The position numbers were made by a program, and so were the translations under genes. Source: Treponema sp. (GTDB taxonomy: Bacteria > Spirochaetota > Spirochaetia > Treponematales > Breznakiellaceae). Taken from it: a stretch of 38,657 nucleotides of DNA. Below, in pieces: positions 8,815 through 19,674 of the stretch (its first letter is position 1; the number at the start of each line of letters is the position of its first letter). A model generated the notes under the pieces. That model worked only from the letters and a program-made list of their open reading frames with translations. It was not told where the DNA came from and did no database searches. Location: the NCBI GenBank assembly GCA_031278715.1, contig JAITJW010000132.1:1-38657 (forward strand). The letters are read 5' to 3'.

Positions 8815-10233
8815 TTTCACGTGAAACACTGACGGCGCACCGGAGAGTCTGGCCCACAGCGGTAGCGCCGTAAGAATTGCCGTTATAAGCAGCCCCAAAA
8901 CAAGCCAGCGCCGTCCGTTTGCCGGAACATGACCGGACTTCAATTTTTCCTGGCTTGTTTCCTGGTCTGAATGTTGTTCTCCCGCCGGGGTCGCCGCAGG
9001 GAGGGGCGCTCCGTCCATTTCTAGCAACAGGGCATCCACATCGTCAATGAAATGACCTGGCCGGATACGCCTCCTGTTTTCACGCAAGACCGCAAAGATC
9101 GAAAGGGATTCCCCTAAAAACCTTCCAAAGACGGCGCCGCGCCTGAAAATTGCAAGGCGGAATATGCCGACGGTTCCGCGGCCCCCCGCCGGCAATGCGG
9201 GAACGCCGGGGAACGGCTTGCCACGAATAACCACAGCCGAAAGCATAACAAGTCCTTCCAGCGTAACCCCCTTCCGAAACCCATCTATCAAACTTCCGGC
9301 GGTAATATGCAAAGGACCGAGTTCCGCCAGTACCCTGCCGTAGGGGACCAGCAGATTTACCAACACGACCCCCGCGATAATCGAAACGGTTATAAGGGGC
9401 TTGTTGCTCCTGCCCGAAAACCAGGCGCACAACCAAAAAAACAAAAATTGCAGGAACCGTCCAAGGGTAGAAGAATTGAACAAAAACAACAGCAGGGCAA
9501 TAAACCCCGCGATTATCAGTTCCGGGTCGTTAAACCGCCGATCCCAACAAGAGCGCCGTAGTTCCCGCCGTAGTTCCCGCCGCCGTTCCCGCCGGTTTTT
9601 GGAGGTCCGGGAAACCGGGGCACCGTGCCTCTCCGTGGATATCTCCTCCCCAAAATTGGCGCCATTTTCGAACTTGGTGGCTCCTGCAAATATTTTTGCA
9701 GGAGATAACGCCTTTTGGTACCAGCGGGAACGGCGGCAGAACTGTTCACAAAAAAGCCCCAGGGTACAGCCGGTAAGCAGGGACAAGCCAAGGAACGGGG
9801 GAACAAGGTAGCGTACCCCTTCACCAAAAACCAGGAAACGGGCCAGGAAAAGCTGAACCCCGCTGGAACACATGGCCCCCGCAACGCCAATGCCCGTCAA
9901 ACTGAGCAGCGATCCCGCGCTTAGTCGCCGCAGACTGTACATCACCAGGGCAGAGGCAAGGCTTCCAAAAAGGGAAAAGACAAACACATAAGAAAAAATG
10001 GTCCCGCCGACAATCCCCGCGCCGGTAATTTTTATAAGAACCAGAAGGCTAAAGTACCGTGGGGAAAGCAGGTCCAGGGCCAGCAGCAGCGGGAGATTTG
10101 CAAGCCCAATCCGTATCATGGGGAGCGGCTTGGGAATAAGGTATTCCAGGGTTGAAAGGAACAGGCAGAAGGCGCCCAGCAAGACTACGGTTCTGGAGGC
10201 CAAGGGACCGGCCTTACCAGGAGGAGGCGTCAA
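8740..10233 (-). CDS. Gx transporter (ECF S-like) fused to ECF T-component-like domain
   Basis: A 497-residue multi-pass membrane protein. Residues 15-175 match the Gx transporter family (formerly heptaprenyl diphosphate synthase component I): IRIGLANLPLLLALDLL, IKITGAGIVGGTIFSYVF and a GVAGAMCSSGVQLFLAR helix. A highly basic linker (about 185-235, RRERRRELRRELRR) follows. The region from 235 to about 400 resembles the CbiQ-type T component of energy-coupling-factor transporters (IDGFRKGVTLEGLVMLSAVVI, then FLGESLSIF...). A last helix lies near 450. An S-like plus T-like fusion would supply both membrane parts of an importer of unknown substrate. The start is TTG 10233, overlapping the NusG-domain-II gene by 20 bases with AAAGGA upstream. 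The T-like assignment is less certain than the Gx part. Confidence 0.72.
   Translation of the reverse strand: MTPPPGKAGPLASRTVVLLGAFCLFLSTLEYLIPKPLPMIRIGLANLPLLLALDLLSPRYFSLLVLIKITGAGIVGGTIFSYVFVFSLFGSLASALVMYSLRRLSAGSLLSLTGIGVAGAMCSSGVQLFLARFLVFGEGVRYLVPPFLGLSLLTGCTLGLFCEQFCRRSRWYQKALSPAKIFAGATKFENGANFGEEISTERHGAPVSRTSKNRRERRRELRRELRRSCWDRRFNDPELIIAGFIALLLFLFNSSTLGRFLQFLFFWLCAWFSGRSNKPLITVSIIAGVVLVNLLVPYGRVLAELGPLHITAGSLIDGFRKGVTLEGLVMLSAVVIRGKPFPGVPALPAGGRGTVGIFRLAIFRRGAVFGRFLGESLSIFAVLRENRRRIRPGHFIDDVDALLLEMDGAPLPAATPAGEQHSDQETSQEKLKSGHVPANGRRWLVLGLLITAILTALPLWARLSGAPSVFHVKLFGEHQDAWLSAFVPAVKLQHTVL
8813..8828. promoter_or_regulatory. parS: parS-like centromere site (ParB binding)
   Basis: AGTTTCACGTGAAACA matches the widely conserved bacterial parS consensus TGTTTCACGTGAAACA at 15 of 16 positions; the inner 14 bases (8814-8827) form a perfect palindrome. 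It begins at the stop codon of the META lipoprotein gene, inside the 3' part of the convergent Gx-transporter gene, about 10 kb from the putative oriC. ParB loaded here would organise and segregate the origin region. No second copy was found in the window. Confidence 0.8.
9555..9590 (-). repeat. Three tandem 12-bp repeats encoding a basic linker
   Basis: On the plus strand GCCGTAGTTCCC occurs at 9555-9566 and 9567-9578, followed by GCCGCCGTTCCC at 9579-9590 (10 of 12 identical). Read on the minus strand they encode the Arg/Glu-rich run of the linker between the two membrane domains. Such in-frame repeats can expand or contract by multiples of four residues. Confidence 0.8.
9681..9704. repeat. 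Perfect 10-bp inverted repeat inside the coding linker
   Basis: CTCCTGCAAA (9681-9690) and TTTGCAGGAG (9695-9704) flank the 4-base centre TATT. It lies in the interdomain linker of the Gx/T fusion gene, in frame, and encodes a segment around SPAKIFAGATK. Its compact symmetry within a non-conserved linker resembles a palindromic element inserted into coding sequence. Confidence 0.7.
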
Positions 10234-10597
10234 GCGCCGATCCTTTACCGGAATTTCCCCCGGCCTGAACAGAAACCATCACCCGGTTGGGAAGACAGGC
10301 TATCCATTGTCCGTGGCTACGGATGGCGCCGGCGGCGACACAGTTCTGTCCTGTACAAGGGGAAGAAATAACCCGCACATGTTTTCCCCGCAGTTCTACC
10401 ACAGTACTCCCCAGGGGGCCGTTCACGGCAACAGTCTCCGTGGCGTCCAGTGGAAATTCCCAGCGGCGGCCATCGGATTCAACTACTACCTGGGGGACAC
10501 CGGCGCCGGTGGCATAGACCGTGACTGCCGAAAACAAAACGACCCCCAGCGCCAAAATTATAATACCGGTATCCAAAACCGTAATACCCACACGCAT
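10214..10597 (-). CDS. NusG domain II-containing membrane-anchored protein
   Basis: A 127-residue protein with one N-terminal transmembrane helix (TGIIILALGVVLFSAVTVYA) and an exported NusG-II domain. The signature is clear: a beta-rich segment followed by SSPCTGQNCVAAGAIRSHGQWIACLPNRVMV, with two cysteines spaced CxxxxC and a third in the ACLPN motif. This small family is often encoded next to Gx-transporter genes, and the same pairing is seen here: the stop overlaps the start of the Gx/T fusion by 20 bases. Its biochemical role is not established; the proximity suggests a shared transport or envelope-redox function. No clear Shine-Dalgarno precedes the ATG at 10597. It is divergent from phoA. 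Confidence 0.82.
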   Translation of the reverse strand: MRVGITVLDTGIIILALGVVLFSAVTVYATGAGVPQVVVESDGRRWEFPLDATETVAVNGPLGSTVVELRGKHVRVISSPCTGQNCVAAGAIRSHGQWIACLPNRVMVSVQAGGNSGKGSALDASSW

Positions 10598-10727
10598 GAT
10601 TTTTTATACCACAGGACCGGCGCTGCTACAACATTTTACCAGAGATTTGCCAGTACCCTATAGTTTCTTAACATTCCACCTCTATTTTGTCTTTGACCAT
10701 AAACAAACTTTATGAGAGGAGAGGTGT

Positions 10728-12245
10728 ATGAAACAACAGAGGATGGTTCGGAACCTGATTTCCGCGCGTCTGGTCGGGAGGCTGGCCTATGTCATGATGG
10801 GCCTGCTTGCGGTTATGTCCCTGTCCGCCAGGGGAAAGCCTGATACGGCATCGGCACAGAACACATCTGTGGCTGAACAGGGGCGGGCTAAATACGTATT
10901 CCTGTTTATTGGGGACGGTATGGCCATGTCCCAGATCAGTTCAACCGAAGTCTACGCCACCGCCCGGTCATCCAAGGATATCAACATCACCAGGCTGGGC
11001 TTTACCAAGTTCCCCATATCGGGACTTACCACTACTTACGATGCGGGGACATTTATTACCGATTCTGCCTCCGCCGTAACCGCCATCGCCACAGGAAACA
11101 AAACCTTGAGCGGAGTTATCAACATGGACCCCGCAAAGACGGTCTCCTACAAAACCATTGCCGAATATGCCCATGAAGCGGGTATGAAAGTCGGCATTGT
11201 TTCCTCTGTTACACTGGATCACGCTACCCCCGCGGGCTTCTTTGCCAAAGTTCCCTCCCGGAGTAACTACTACGATATTGAAGTCCAGATGGTGGAAAGC
11301 GGTTTTGAGTACTTTGCAGGCGGCGGTCTTCTGCAGCCCACGGGCAAGAACCAGGATCAACGGGACGTGCTGCAACTGGCGCAGGAACATGGCTACACCT
11401 ACGTCAACACCAAGGATGCCTTTAACGCGCTAAGGCCCGGCGCCGGTAAGGTTATCGCCATTAACGCCCTGCTTCAGGATTCCGGTTCCATGCCCTACGA
11501 GCTGGACCGCTCTGCCAATGATCTTTCCCTGGCGGATTATACCCGCAAGGGGATCGATCTGCTGCAGGATAATCCCCAGGGGTTCTTTATGACCGTTGAA
11601 GGGGGAAAAATTGACTGGGCCTGCCACGCCAACGATGCTGGAGCCGCCATTCATGATGTTCTGGCCTTTGACAACGCCATCAAGGTGGCGGTCGAATTCG
11701 CCCAGGCCCACCCCCAGGATACCTTGATCGTAGTTACCGGAGACCACGAGACCGGCGGCATGACTATCGGCTTTGCGGGGACTCAATACAATACCTTCTT
11801 TGACCGGGTAGCCCTGCAGACAAGATCGTTTATCGCGTTTAATGCGGAAATCCTTACGCCCTACAAGCAAAACACCCCCCGGACACTGGCCAAACTGGCA
11901 GACCTGCTCCCGGCAATTAAAGACTCCTTTGGTCTGGATTACGGCAGCCTCTCAAAATTTCAGCAGGAACAACTTGAATTTGCGTTCCAACGCTCTATGG
12001 GTGATGAAATTGAGCGGGCCGTGGCGGAGGACCAGTTCCTGCTCTATGGCGGATACGAGCCCCTGACGGTAAAGATTACCCAGATTATGAACCAGACCGC
12101 GGGCATTGGCTGGACTTCCTATGCCCATACCGGCGTTCCGGTTTCTACGTTTGCCCTGGGGGTCCACCAGGAACTTTTTAGCGGTTATTACGACAACACC
12201 GATATTTTCAAAAAAATGGTGTCTGCCATGAACCTTAGCCTGTAA
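10728..12245 (+). CDS. phoA: Alkaline phosphatase
   Basis: Hydrolyses phosphate monoesters outside the cytoplasmic membrane. The 505-residue protein has an N-terminal signal segment (about residues 15-36) and all PhoA-family landmarks: the first metal site in FLFIGDGM, the nucleophile in TDSASAVTA (Asp112-Ser113-Ala114), the GKIDWACHANDAG segment, TGDHETGGM and the C-terminal YAHTGVPV histidine motif. A purine-rich GAGAGGAGAGG stands just before the ATG at 10728. The upstream 130 bases show no recognisable Pho box. Downstream, the stop codon forms the edge of an inverted repeat that reaches into the next gene's start. A periplasmic phosphate-scavenging role is inferred from the family. Confidence 0.93.
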   Translation: MKQQRMVRNLISARLVGRLAYVMMGLLAVMSLSARGKPDTASAQNTSVAEQGRAKYVFLFIGDGMAMSQISSTEVYATARSSKDINITRLGFTKFPISGLTTTYDAGTFITDSASAVTAIATGNKTLSGVINMDPAKTVSYKTIAEYAHEAGMKVGIVSSVTLDHATPAGFFAKVPSRSNYYDIEVQMVESGFEYFAGGGLLQPTGKNQDQRDVLQLAQEHGYTYVNTKDAFNALRPGAGKVIAINALLQDSGSMPYELDRSANDLSLADYTRKGIDLLQDNPQGFFMTVEGGKIDWACHANDAGAAIHDVLAFDNAIKVAVEFAQAHPQDTLIVVTGDHETGGMTIGFAGTQYNTFFDRVALQTRSFIAFNAEILTPYKQNTPRTLAKLADLLPAIKDSFGLDYGSLSKFQQEQLEFAFQRSMGDEIERAVAEDQFLLYGGYEPLTVKITQIMNQTAGIGWTSYAHTGVPVSTFALGVHQELFSGYYDNTDIFKKMVSAMNLSL

Positions 12246-12289
12246 TGCCGGGCTTAGACAGTGTTTATCATAAAACCAGGACCCGGCAT
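12245..12289 (+). promoter_or_regulatory. Inverted repeat enclosing the YibE/F ribosome binding site
   Basis: ATGCCGGG (12245-12252) pairs with CCCGGCAT (12282-12289) around a 29-base loop. The right arm contains the ATG of the YibE/F gene (12288) and the loop contains its AGGA ribosome binding site. The left arm begins on the last base of the phoA stop codon. Folding would mask the start codon. Confidence 0.4.
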
Positions 12290-13448
12290 GGTTAAAAGAG
12301 AAACCGGCCGGGACATTATGTTCGTCCTGGCCTGTGTTTCTCTTACCATCCTGTTTTTTATCCTTCCCACGAAGTTCGAGGGGGCCTCCCAAAGTGCGGG
12401 CAGCCTGCGGGCACGGGGGAAGGTTATTGAAGTTAATAATAAACGCCTGTTAAGTATTGGCCCGGTAAAACAGGGGGAACAGCAGATGGAGGTAGAGATC
12501 CGGTCCGGTCCCTTTAAGGGGGAAGTGTTCTCCGGTTCCAATAACCTGATAGGCAAAATAGAACTGGACAAGATCTTTGCCCCCGGAGATTCGGTGCTGG
12601 TGGTGTTGAGTGTTTCGGAGGAAGCGGGAATCCGCCATGCTCAAGTCTACGACCATTACCGCACGGACAAGACGATCTTTTTGTGTGTTTTGTTTTTCGC
12701 CTTTATTATCCTCGTCATGGGATGGATGGGGGTAAAGATCATCATTTCCTTTGTGTTTACTGCGACAGCGCTTATCCGGGTTCTGTTCCCTGCCATGCTC
12801 CGGGGCTGGGACCCTATTTTTGCCTCGGTACTGATAACCGCCCTCCTTACCGCGGTGATCATCTTCCTGGTAGGGGGTATTACACGGCGGGGCCTTACCG
12901 CCTTTGCCGGTTCTATGGGGGGTGTCCTTTTAACTTCCGTTTTGGCCTTCTTTTTTACCTACTGGTTTAAAATTCACGGGGCAGTACGTCCCTTTGCGGA
13001 GGCTCTGCTCTACTCAGGCTACACCCACCTGAATTTGGCCCATCTTTTTATTTCCGGTATTTTCCTTGCATCCTCCGGGGCTATGATGGACTTGTCCATG
13101 GACATTGCCAGCGCCATGCATGAGATCAAAACGCAGTACCCCGCCATAAGCCGCATCAATCTGATTAAGAGCGGGGTCTCGGTATCCCGGCATGTGGCAG
13201 GAACCATGAGTACTACCCTGCTTTTGGCCTATTCCGCCGAATACACTGCCATGATCATGACCTTTATCGCCCAGGGGATTCCTGTGGAAAACGTAATCAA
13301 CATGGTGTGGGTTTCCTCCGAAGTGGTTCATACGCTGGTTGGCTGTTTCGGCCTGGTCCTGGTGGCCCCCCTTACGGTATTTGCCGGGGGAATTATTTTG
13401 GGAAAGCCGTCCAAAGGTACACCGGCTGCAGGGGTTCCCGGCGGATGA
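12288..13448 (+). CDS. YibE/F family membrane protein
   Basis: A 386-residue multi-pass membrane protein of the YibE/F family, whose members have no established function. Seen: an N-terminal helix (IMFVLACVSLTILFFIL), a soluble beta-rich segment (about residues 45-125) and then six or more helices. The conserved stretch SGAMMDLSMDIASAMHEI at about 270-290 and the following SGVSVSRHVAGTMSTTLLLAY are typical of the family. ATG 12288 follows AGGA by six bases and is preferred to a GTG at 12261. It lies 42 bases after phoA and is probably cotranscribed with it. It converges on gyrA with only one base between the two stop codons. Confidence 0.85.
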   Translation: MVKRETGRDIMFVLACVSLTILFFILPTKFEGASQSAGSLRARGKVIEVNNKRLLSIGPVKQGEQQMEVEIRSGPFKGEVFSGSNNLIGKIELDKIFAPGDSVLVVLSVSEEAGIRHAQVYDHYRTDKTIFLCVLFFAFIILVMGWMGVKIIISFVFTATALIRVLFPAMLRGWDPIFASVLITALLTAVIIFLVGGITRRGLTAFAGSMGGVLLTSVLAFFFTYWFKIHGAVRPFAEALLYSGYTHLNLAHLFISGIFLASSGAMMDLSMDIASAMHEIKTQYPAISRINLIKSGVSVSRHVAGTMSTTLLLAYSAEYTAMIMTFIAQGIPVENVINMVWVSSEVVHTLVGCFGLVLVAPLTVFAGGIILGKPSKGTPAAGVPGG

Positions 13449-13449
13449 C

Positions 13450-15942
13450 TTACTCTTCCTTCACAACCCGGTCAAGGCCAATAACAAAATCAGGTTTGTC
13501 AATACTAAGAATCCGCACGCCCTGGGCACTGCGTCCCATAACCCGGATATCATGGACCTTAAGCTTGATGGACTTCCCCTGGCTGGTAATGCACATGATC
13601 TCTTCGTTTTCCTGTACGTTGACGCAGCCTACGATCTCCCCGGTTTTTTCGGTTACCGTGTAGATCCGCTGCCCTCCGGTCCCCCGGCCATGACAGGAAA
13701 ATTCCGAAAAATCCACCCGTTTGCCGTAGCCGTATTCGGAGAGGATAAGCATTTTCTCTTCGGGAACCACTTTGAGAAGTCCGGCCAGTTCGTCATCGTC
13801 ACTTAACTTCACACCTGAAACCCCGCGGCTGGATCTTCCCATTGGCCGGATCTGGTCTTCTCCGGTACGCAGGGCCTGACCTTTACGGGATATAAGAACC
13901 ACTTCATCCCTACCACCGGTAAGCAGGGCGCTGACCAGTTTGTCCCCCTCGTCCAGATTGATGGCAATGATCCCCCTGGTCTTGGCATTGGAAAATTCAC
14001 TTACCGCCGCCTTTTTAACCACTCCCCGGGCGGTTCCCATAAAGAGATACGGCCCCCCACCGGTACCGGCTTCAGCAAACAGGCCGTCATCGGGTACTCC
14101 GTTATGACTAAAATCTTTAAGGGCCACAATGGCGGTAATATCTTCGTTGGGAGAAACGGTTAAGAGGCTTTTGATATGGGCACCCTTACTGGTCCGGCTT
14201 CCTTCGGGAAGTTCATGGACTTTCATCCAGTAGGCCTTGCCTGCGCTGGTAATAAACATAATGTACTCGTGGGTAGAAGCCACAAATATCTGCTCAATAA
14301 AGTCATCTTCCGTAAGTTTGGCGCTTTGCATACCCTTACCGCCCCGGCTCTGGTTACGGTAACTGGACACGGGTACCCGTTTCACATAGCCCAGGTTGGA
14401 AATAAGGATCATCATTTCCTCTTTTTTAATGAGGTCCTCGATATTGATGCTCTCCACTTCGCCGGCCATAATTTCGGTACGCCGCTTGTCACCAAAACGC
14501 TCCGCCACGGCACGGGTTTCGTCTTTGATAAGCCCCCGGAGTTTTTTTCCGTCCGCCAAAAGGGACTTGAAATAATCGATCTGTACCTTCAGTTCCGCCA
14601 ATTCCTGTTGTATCTTCTCGATCTCAAGACTGGTAAGCCTTCCCAGGCGCATTTCCACAATGGCTTCGGACTGGGCCTCGGACAAGGCAAACCGTTCCTG
14701 CAGATTAAGCCGGGCGGTGGCAACATCGTGGGAGGCCTTGATAATCGCCACTACCTCATCAATATTCTCCAGGGCAATAACCAGGCCTTCCAGTACATGG
14801 GCCCGTTCTTCCGCCTTCCGCAGGTCATAACGGGTACGGCGGGTAACCACCTCGATCCGGTGTTCAACAAAGTGATAAATAAGTTCTTTTAAGTTAAGAC
14901 AGAGGGGTTTTCCGTTGACCAGGGCCAGGTTGATAATCCCAAAGGTGGTTTGAAGCTGGGTATTGGCAAAAAGCTGATTCAAGACCACTTTGAGGATAGC
15001 TCCCTTTTTTAGTTCCACCACAATCCGGATACCATCCCGGTCAGATTCGTCATTGGAGCTGGCAATACCATCTATGGCTTTTTCCCGGGCAAGGGCGCCG
15101 ATTTTTTCTACCAGGGTAAGCTTATTAACCCCATAGGGAACATCGGTAAAGACGATCTGTTCCTTCCCGGACTTGGTGGTTTCTACCTCAAAATGAGAAC
15201 GAACCAGGAGTTTTCCCCGGCCGGTTTTATAGGCATCCTGAATACCCTGGTGGCCAAAGATGATCCCGCCGGTGGGGAAGTCGGGGCCCTGGACAAACTG
15301 CATCAAGCCCTCAACACCGATGTCCGGGTTATCAATGAACGCACAGACAGCTTCGCATATCTCGTTCATGTTATGGGGGGCCATGTTGGTGGCCATTCCC
15401 ACAGCGATACCGCTGGATCCGTTTACGAGGAGATTGGGAACGGCGGCAGGAAGAACCTGTGGTTCCGTAAGGCTTTCGTCAAAGTTGGGAAGAAAATCGA
15501 TGGTCTCTTTGCCCAGGTCCTGAAGCATCTCGTCGCCGGCACGGGAAAGCTTGGCTTCCGTATAGCGCATAGCGGCCGGGGGGTCCCCGTCCAGGGATCC
15601 AAAGTTCCCCTGTCCGTGTATCAGAGGATACCGGAGGGAAAACTCCTGGGCCATCCGGGCCAGGGCATCGTACAGGGCGGCATCTCCGTGGGGATGGTAT
15701 TTCCCCATGGTGTCCCCCACAATTCGGGCGCTTTTCTTGGTAACGGCATTGGGCCGGAGCCCCAGCTCGTCCATGGAATAGAGAATCCGGCGATGCACTG
15801 GCTTAAGACCATCCCGTACATCGGGCAAGGCCCGGGCCACGATAACTGACATGGCGTAGTTGAGATAGTCAGTTTTTACTTCGTCTTCTATGGCTACGGG
15901 GATGACCTTTCCGGTCCCCCCAAGTACTCCGCGTTCCGCCAT
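13450..15942 (-). CDS. gyrA: DNA gyrase subunit A
   Basis: Breakage-reunion subunit of gyrase, which introduces negative supercoils. At 830 residues it has normal length. The catalytic tyrosine is Tyr127 in AAMRYTE. The quinolone-determining region reads [12 protein letters not shown]: Ala88 replaces the Ser83 of E. coli, while Asp92 (E. coli Asp87) is kept. The C-terminal beta-pinwheel carries a GyrA box (QSRGGKG), which marks it as gyrase rather than topoisomerase IV. The ATG at 15942 is preceded by AGGGA about eleven bases away. A good sigma-70 promoter lies at 16000-16028. It is oriented away from oriC, with replication, and downstream of gyrB. Confidence 0.97.
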   Translation of the reverse strand: MAERGVLGGTGKVIPVAIEDEVKTDYLNYAMSVIVARALPDVRDGLKPVHRRILYSMDELGLRPNAVTKKSARIVGDTMGKYHPHGDAALYDALARMAQEFSLRYPLIHGQGNFGSLDGDPPAAMRYTEAKLSRAGDEMLQDLGKETIDFLPNFDESLTEPQVLPAAVPNLLVNGSSGIAVGMATNMAPHNMNEICEAVCAFIDNPDIGVEGLMQFVQGPDFPTGGIIFGHQGIQDAYKTGRGKLLVRSHFEVETTKSGKEQIVFTDVPYGVNKLTLVEKIGALAREKAIDGIASSNDESDRDGIRIVVELKKGAILKVVLNQLFANTQLQTTFGIINLALVNGKPLCLNLKELIYHFVEHRIEVVTRRTRYDLRKAEERAHVLEGLVIALENIDEVVAIIKASHDVATARLNLQERFALSEAQSEAIVEMRLGRLTSLEIEKIQQELAELKVQIDYFKSLLADGKKLRGLIKDETRAVAERFGDKRRTEIMAGEVESINIEDLIKKEEMMILISNLGYVKRVPVSSYRNQSRGGKGMQSAKLTEDDFIEQIFVASTHEYIMFITSAGKAYWMKVHELPEGSRTSKGAHIKSLLTVSPNEDITAIVALKDFSHNGVPDDGLFAEAGTGGGPYLFMGTARGVVKKAAVSEFSNAKTRGIIAINLDEGDKLVSALLTGGRDEVVLISRKGQALRTGEDQIRPMGRSSRGVSGVKLSDDDELAGLLKVVPEEKMLILSEYGYGKRVDFSEFSCHGRGTGGQRIYTVTEKTGEIVGCVNVQENEEIMCITSQGKSIKLKVHDIRVMGRSAQGVRILSIDKPDFVIGLDRVVKEE

Positions 15943-15999
15943 TTACAATTTTTTCCCTACGGTTTTCATCCAACATCCGGCAGTTTGTTGCATCTGAGG

Positions 16000-16028
16000 A
16001 GTATATCAAATCTGAAAGAATTTGTCAT
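16000..16028 (-). promoter_or_regulatory. Sigma-70-type promoter for gyrA
   Basis: On the minus strand ATGACA (16023-16028) and TATACT (16000-16005) are separated by exactly 17 bases; each hexamer matches consensus at 5 of 6 positions. It lies in the 103-base gyrB-gyrA gap, about 55 bases upstream of the gyrA ATG. gyrA can therefore be transcribed independently of gyrB. Confidence 0.65.
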
Positions 16029-16045
16029 GGGGACGGTCTTTCTTA

Positions 16046-18037
<1,992 letters not shown>

Positions 18038-18049
18038 TTAATGTTTGCT

Positions 18050-18058
18050 TGTGGAAAA
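18050..18058 (-). promoter_or_regulatory. DnaA box in the gyrB-dnaA gap
   Basis: Read on the minus strand, TTTTCCACA matches the consensus TTATCCACA at 8 of 9 positions. It lies 34 bases before the dnaA ATG, in the promoter region, where DnaA binding would allow autoregulation. The same 11-base sequence CTTGTGGAAAA recurs in inverted orientation at 19675-19685 after dnaA. Confidence 0.65.
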
Positions 18059-18092
18059 GCTGTTAATATCATACTAAAACAGGGGATACCGT

Positions 18093-19499
18093 ATGTCTGA
18101 ATCTGGTTATGAGGTTTTTTGGGGGGAAGCGGTAAGCCAGATCCGGTCATATCTTACGGAACAGGAGTTTTCCGTCTGGTTTTGCAATCTGGAATACCTG
18201 AATTCCAGTGAAAATCGTATAACGGTGGTAGTTCCTTCGTCATTTTACCGGGATCAGATAAGAACCCGCTATCAAAATCTCATAGAAACCACACTTAAGG
18301 ACCTTACCGGGAAGGAACTGATGGTTGAATTTGAGATTCGACCCCGAAATAAGGCGGATTCCGCCGTTGTGGTAGCTGCTACAGACCGAAAAAAAACCAA
18401 TTTTGTCCAAGACCGGGCTGTTTTACCCAGTACCCATGAGGAAGCCCCCCATAAAAAGGCGCCGCACCCCCAGCTGCGGGAAGATTATACCTTCGAAAAA
18501 TACGTTATAGGGGAGAACAACAACTTCGCCGCCAACGCTGCTATGGCAATTAGTAAAAACCCCGGAACTGCGTATAACCCGTTCCTCATCTATGGCGGGG
18601 TTGGACTGGGAAAGACCCACCTTATGCAGGCAATCGGAAACTACATCCACGAAAACTCATCCAGCAAGATTATCTACAGCACTGCAGAGAATTTTACCAA
18701 TGAGTTTATCCAGTCTCTGAACGAAAGGGGGATGACGGCCTTCAAAAACCGCTATCGGCAGGTGGATATACTGCTGATTGACGATATTCACTTCCTGGAA
18801 AACAAGTCCGGAACCCAGGAAGAGCTTTTTTTTACCTATGAGGCCCTGTATAACGCAAAAAAACAGATCATTTTTACCTGTGATCGGCCGGTTGCAGAGT
18901 TAAAAAACCTTACCGAGCGCCTGAGAAACCGTTTTGAACGGGGTTTGAACGTGGATCTGCTGCCTCCAAACTATGAAACCCGCTGTGCTATCCTTAAAAG
19001 TAAAGTTGAATCGGGGAATATCCCCATTTCTGACGAGGTTATCGACCTTATCAGCAAGAATATCTCAACCAACATCCGGGATTTAGAGTCGGCTCTTACT
19101 AAATTGACTGCTTTTGCCAATATGGTTCACCAGCCGGTAACCCTTGAACAGGCCCAACATCTCTTAAGAGACGTATTTGCCTCCCCCCGGCAGGCCAATA
19201 TGTCCATCGATCTTATCCAAAACGTGGTGGCAAAGTACTTTTCTTTGTCCGCAAACGACCTGAGAAGCAAGAAAAGGGCCCAAAACATCGTATACGCCCG
19301 TCAAATTGCCATGTATATCATTAGGGAGATTACCGAATATTCCACCACGGAGATAGGTCAAGCCTTTGGGGGAAGGGATCATTCCACGGTAATGTACAGT
19401 TGCGACAAAATCGGCGAACGAATGAAGGCCGATCCAACCCTGGAACCGACTATTGAAAGCCTAAAGAGGCTGGTTAAGGAGGCGGGAGCCAAACTATAA
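18093..19499 (+). CDS. dnaA: Chromosomal replication initiator protein DnaA
   Basis: Binds DnaA boxes at oriC and, as an ATP-driven filament, melts the origin. The 468-residue protein has domain I (about residues 1-85), a variable linker (90-130), the AAA+ module with Walker A GGVGLGKT (168-175) and Walker B LLIDDIHF (Asp230-Asp231), and the domain IV DNA-binding signature GGRDHSTV (about 426-433). AGGGGA stands before the ATG at 18093. It is followed directly by the origin-like gap and dnaN. A DnaA box sits upstream. Confidence 0.98.
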   Translation: MSESGYEVFWGEAVSQIRSYLTEQEFSVWFCNLEYLNSSENRITVVVPSSFYRDQIRTRYQNLIETTLKDLTGKELMVEFEIRPRNKADSAVVVAATDRKKTNFVQDRAVLPSTHEEAPHKKAPHPQLREDYTFEKYVIGENNNFAANAAMAISKNPGTAYNPFLIYGGVGLGKTHLMQAIGNYIHENSSSKIIYSTAENFTNEFIQSLNERGMTAFKNRYRQVDILLIDDIHFLENKSGTQEELFFTYEALYNAKKQIIFTCDRPVAELKNLTERLRNRFERGLNVDLLPPNYETRCAILKSKVESGNIPISDEVIDLISKNISTNIRDLESALTKLTAFANMVHQPVTLEQAQHLLRDVFASPRQANMSIDLIQNVVAKYFSLSANDLRSKKRAQNIVYARQIAMYIIREITEYSTTEIGQAFGGRDHSTVMYSCDKIGERMKADPTLEPTIESLKRLVKEAGAKL

Positions 19500-19633
19500 A
19501 GACAGGTTAAATCCCAACGGATTCAAAAAACTGGGTAAAACATGGGGAAACACACCGAAAAAACAGTGCAAAAAACACAGGCTTCCCCAATTTGGCTAAA
19601 CAAGAGGATAAAGGACAAAGGTTTTCCCTTACC

Positions 19634-19642
19634 TGTGGAAAC
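19634..19642 (-). promoter_or_regulatory. Weak DnaA box
   Basis: Read on the minus strand, GTTTCCACA matches TTATCCACA at 7 of 9 positions, with the TCCACA core intact. It is about 32 bases from the stronger box at 19675 and in the opposite orientation. Confidence 0.45.
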
Positions 19643-19674
19643 CCTAACTGCTTTACCTATAAGGAATTAGGCCG

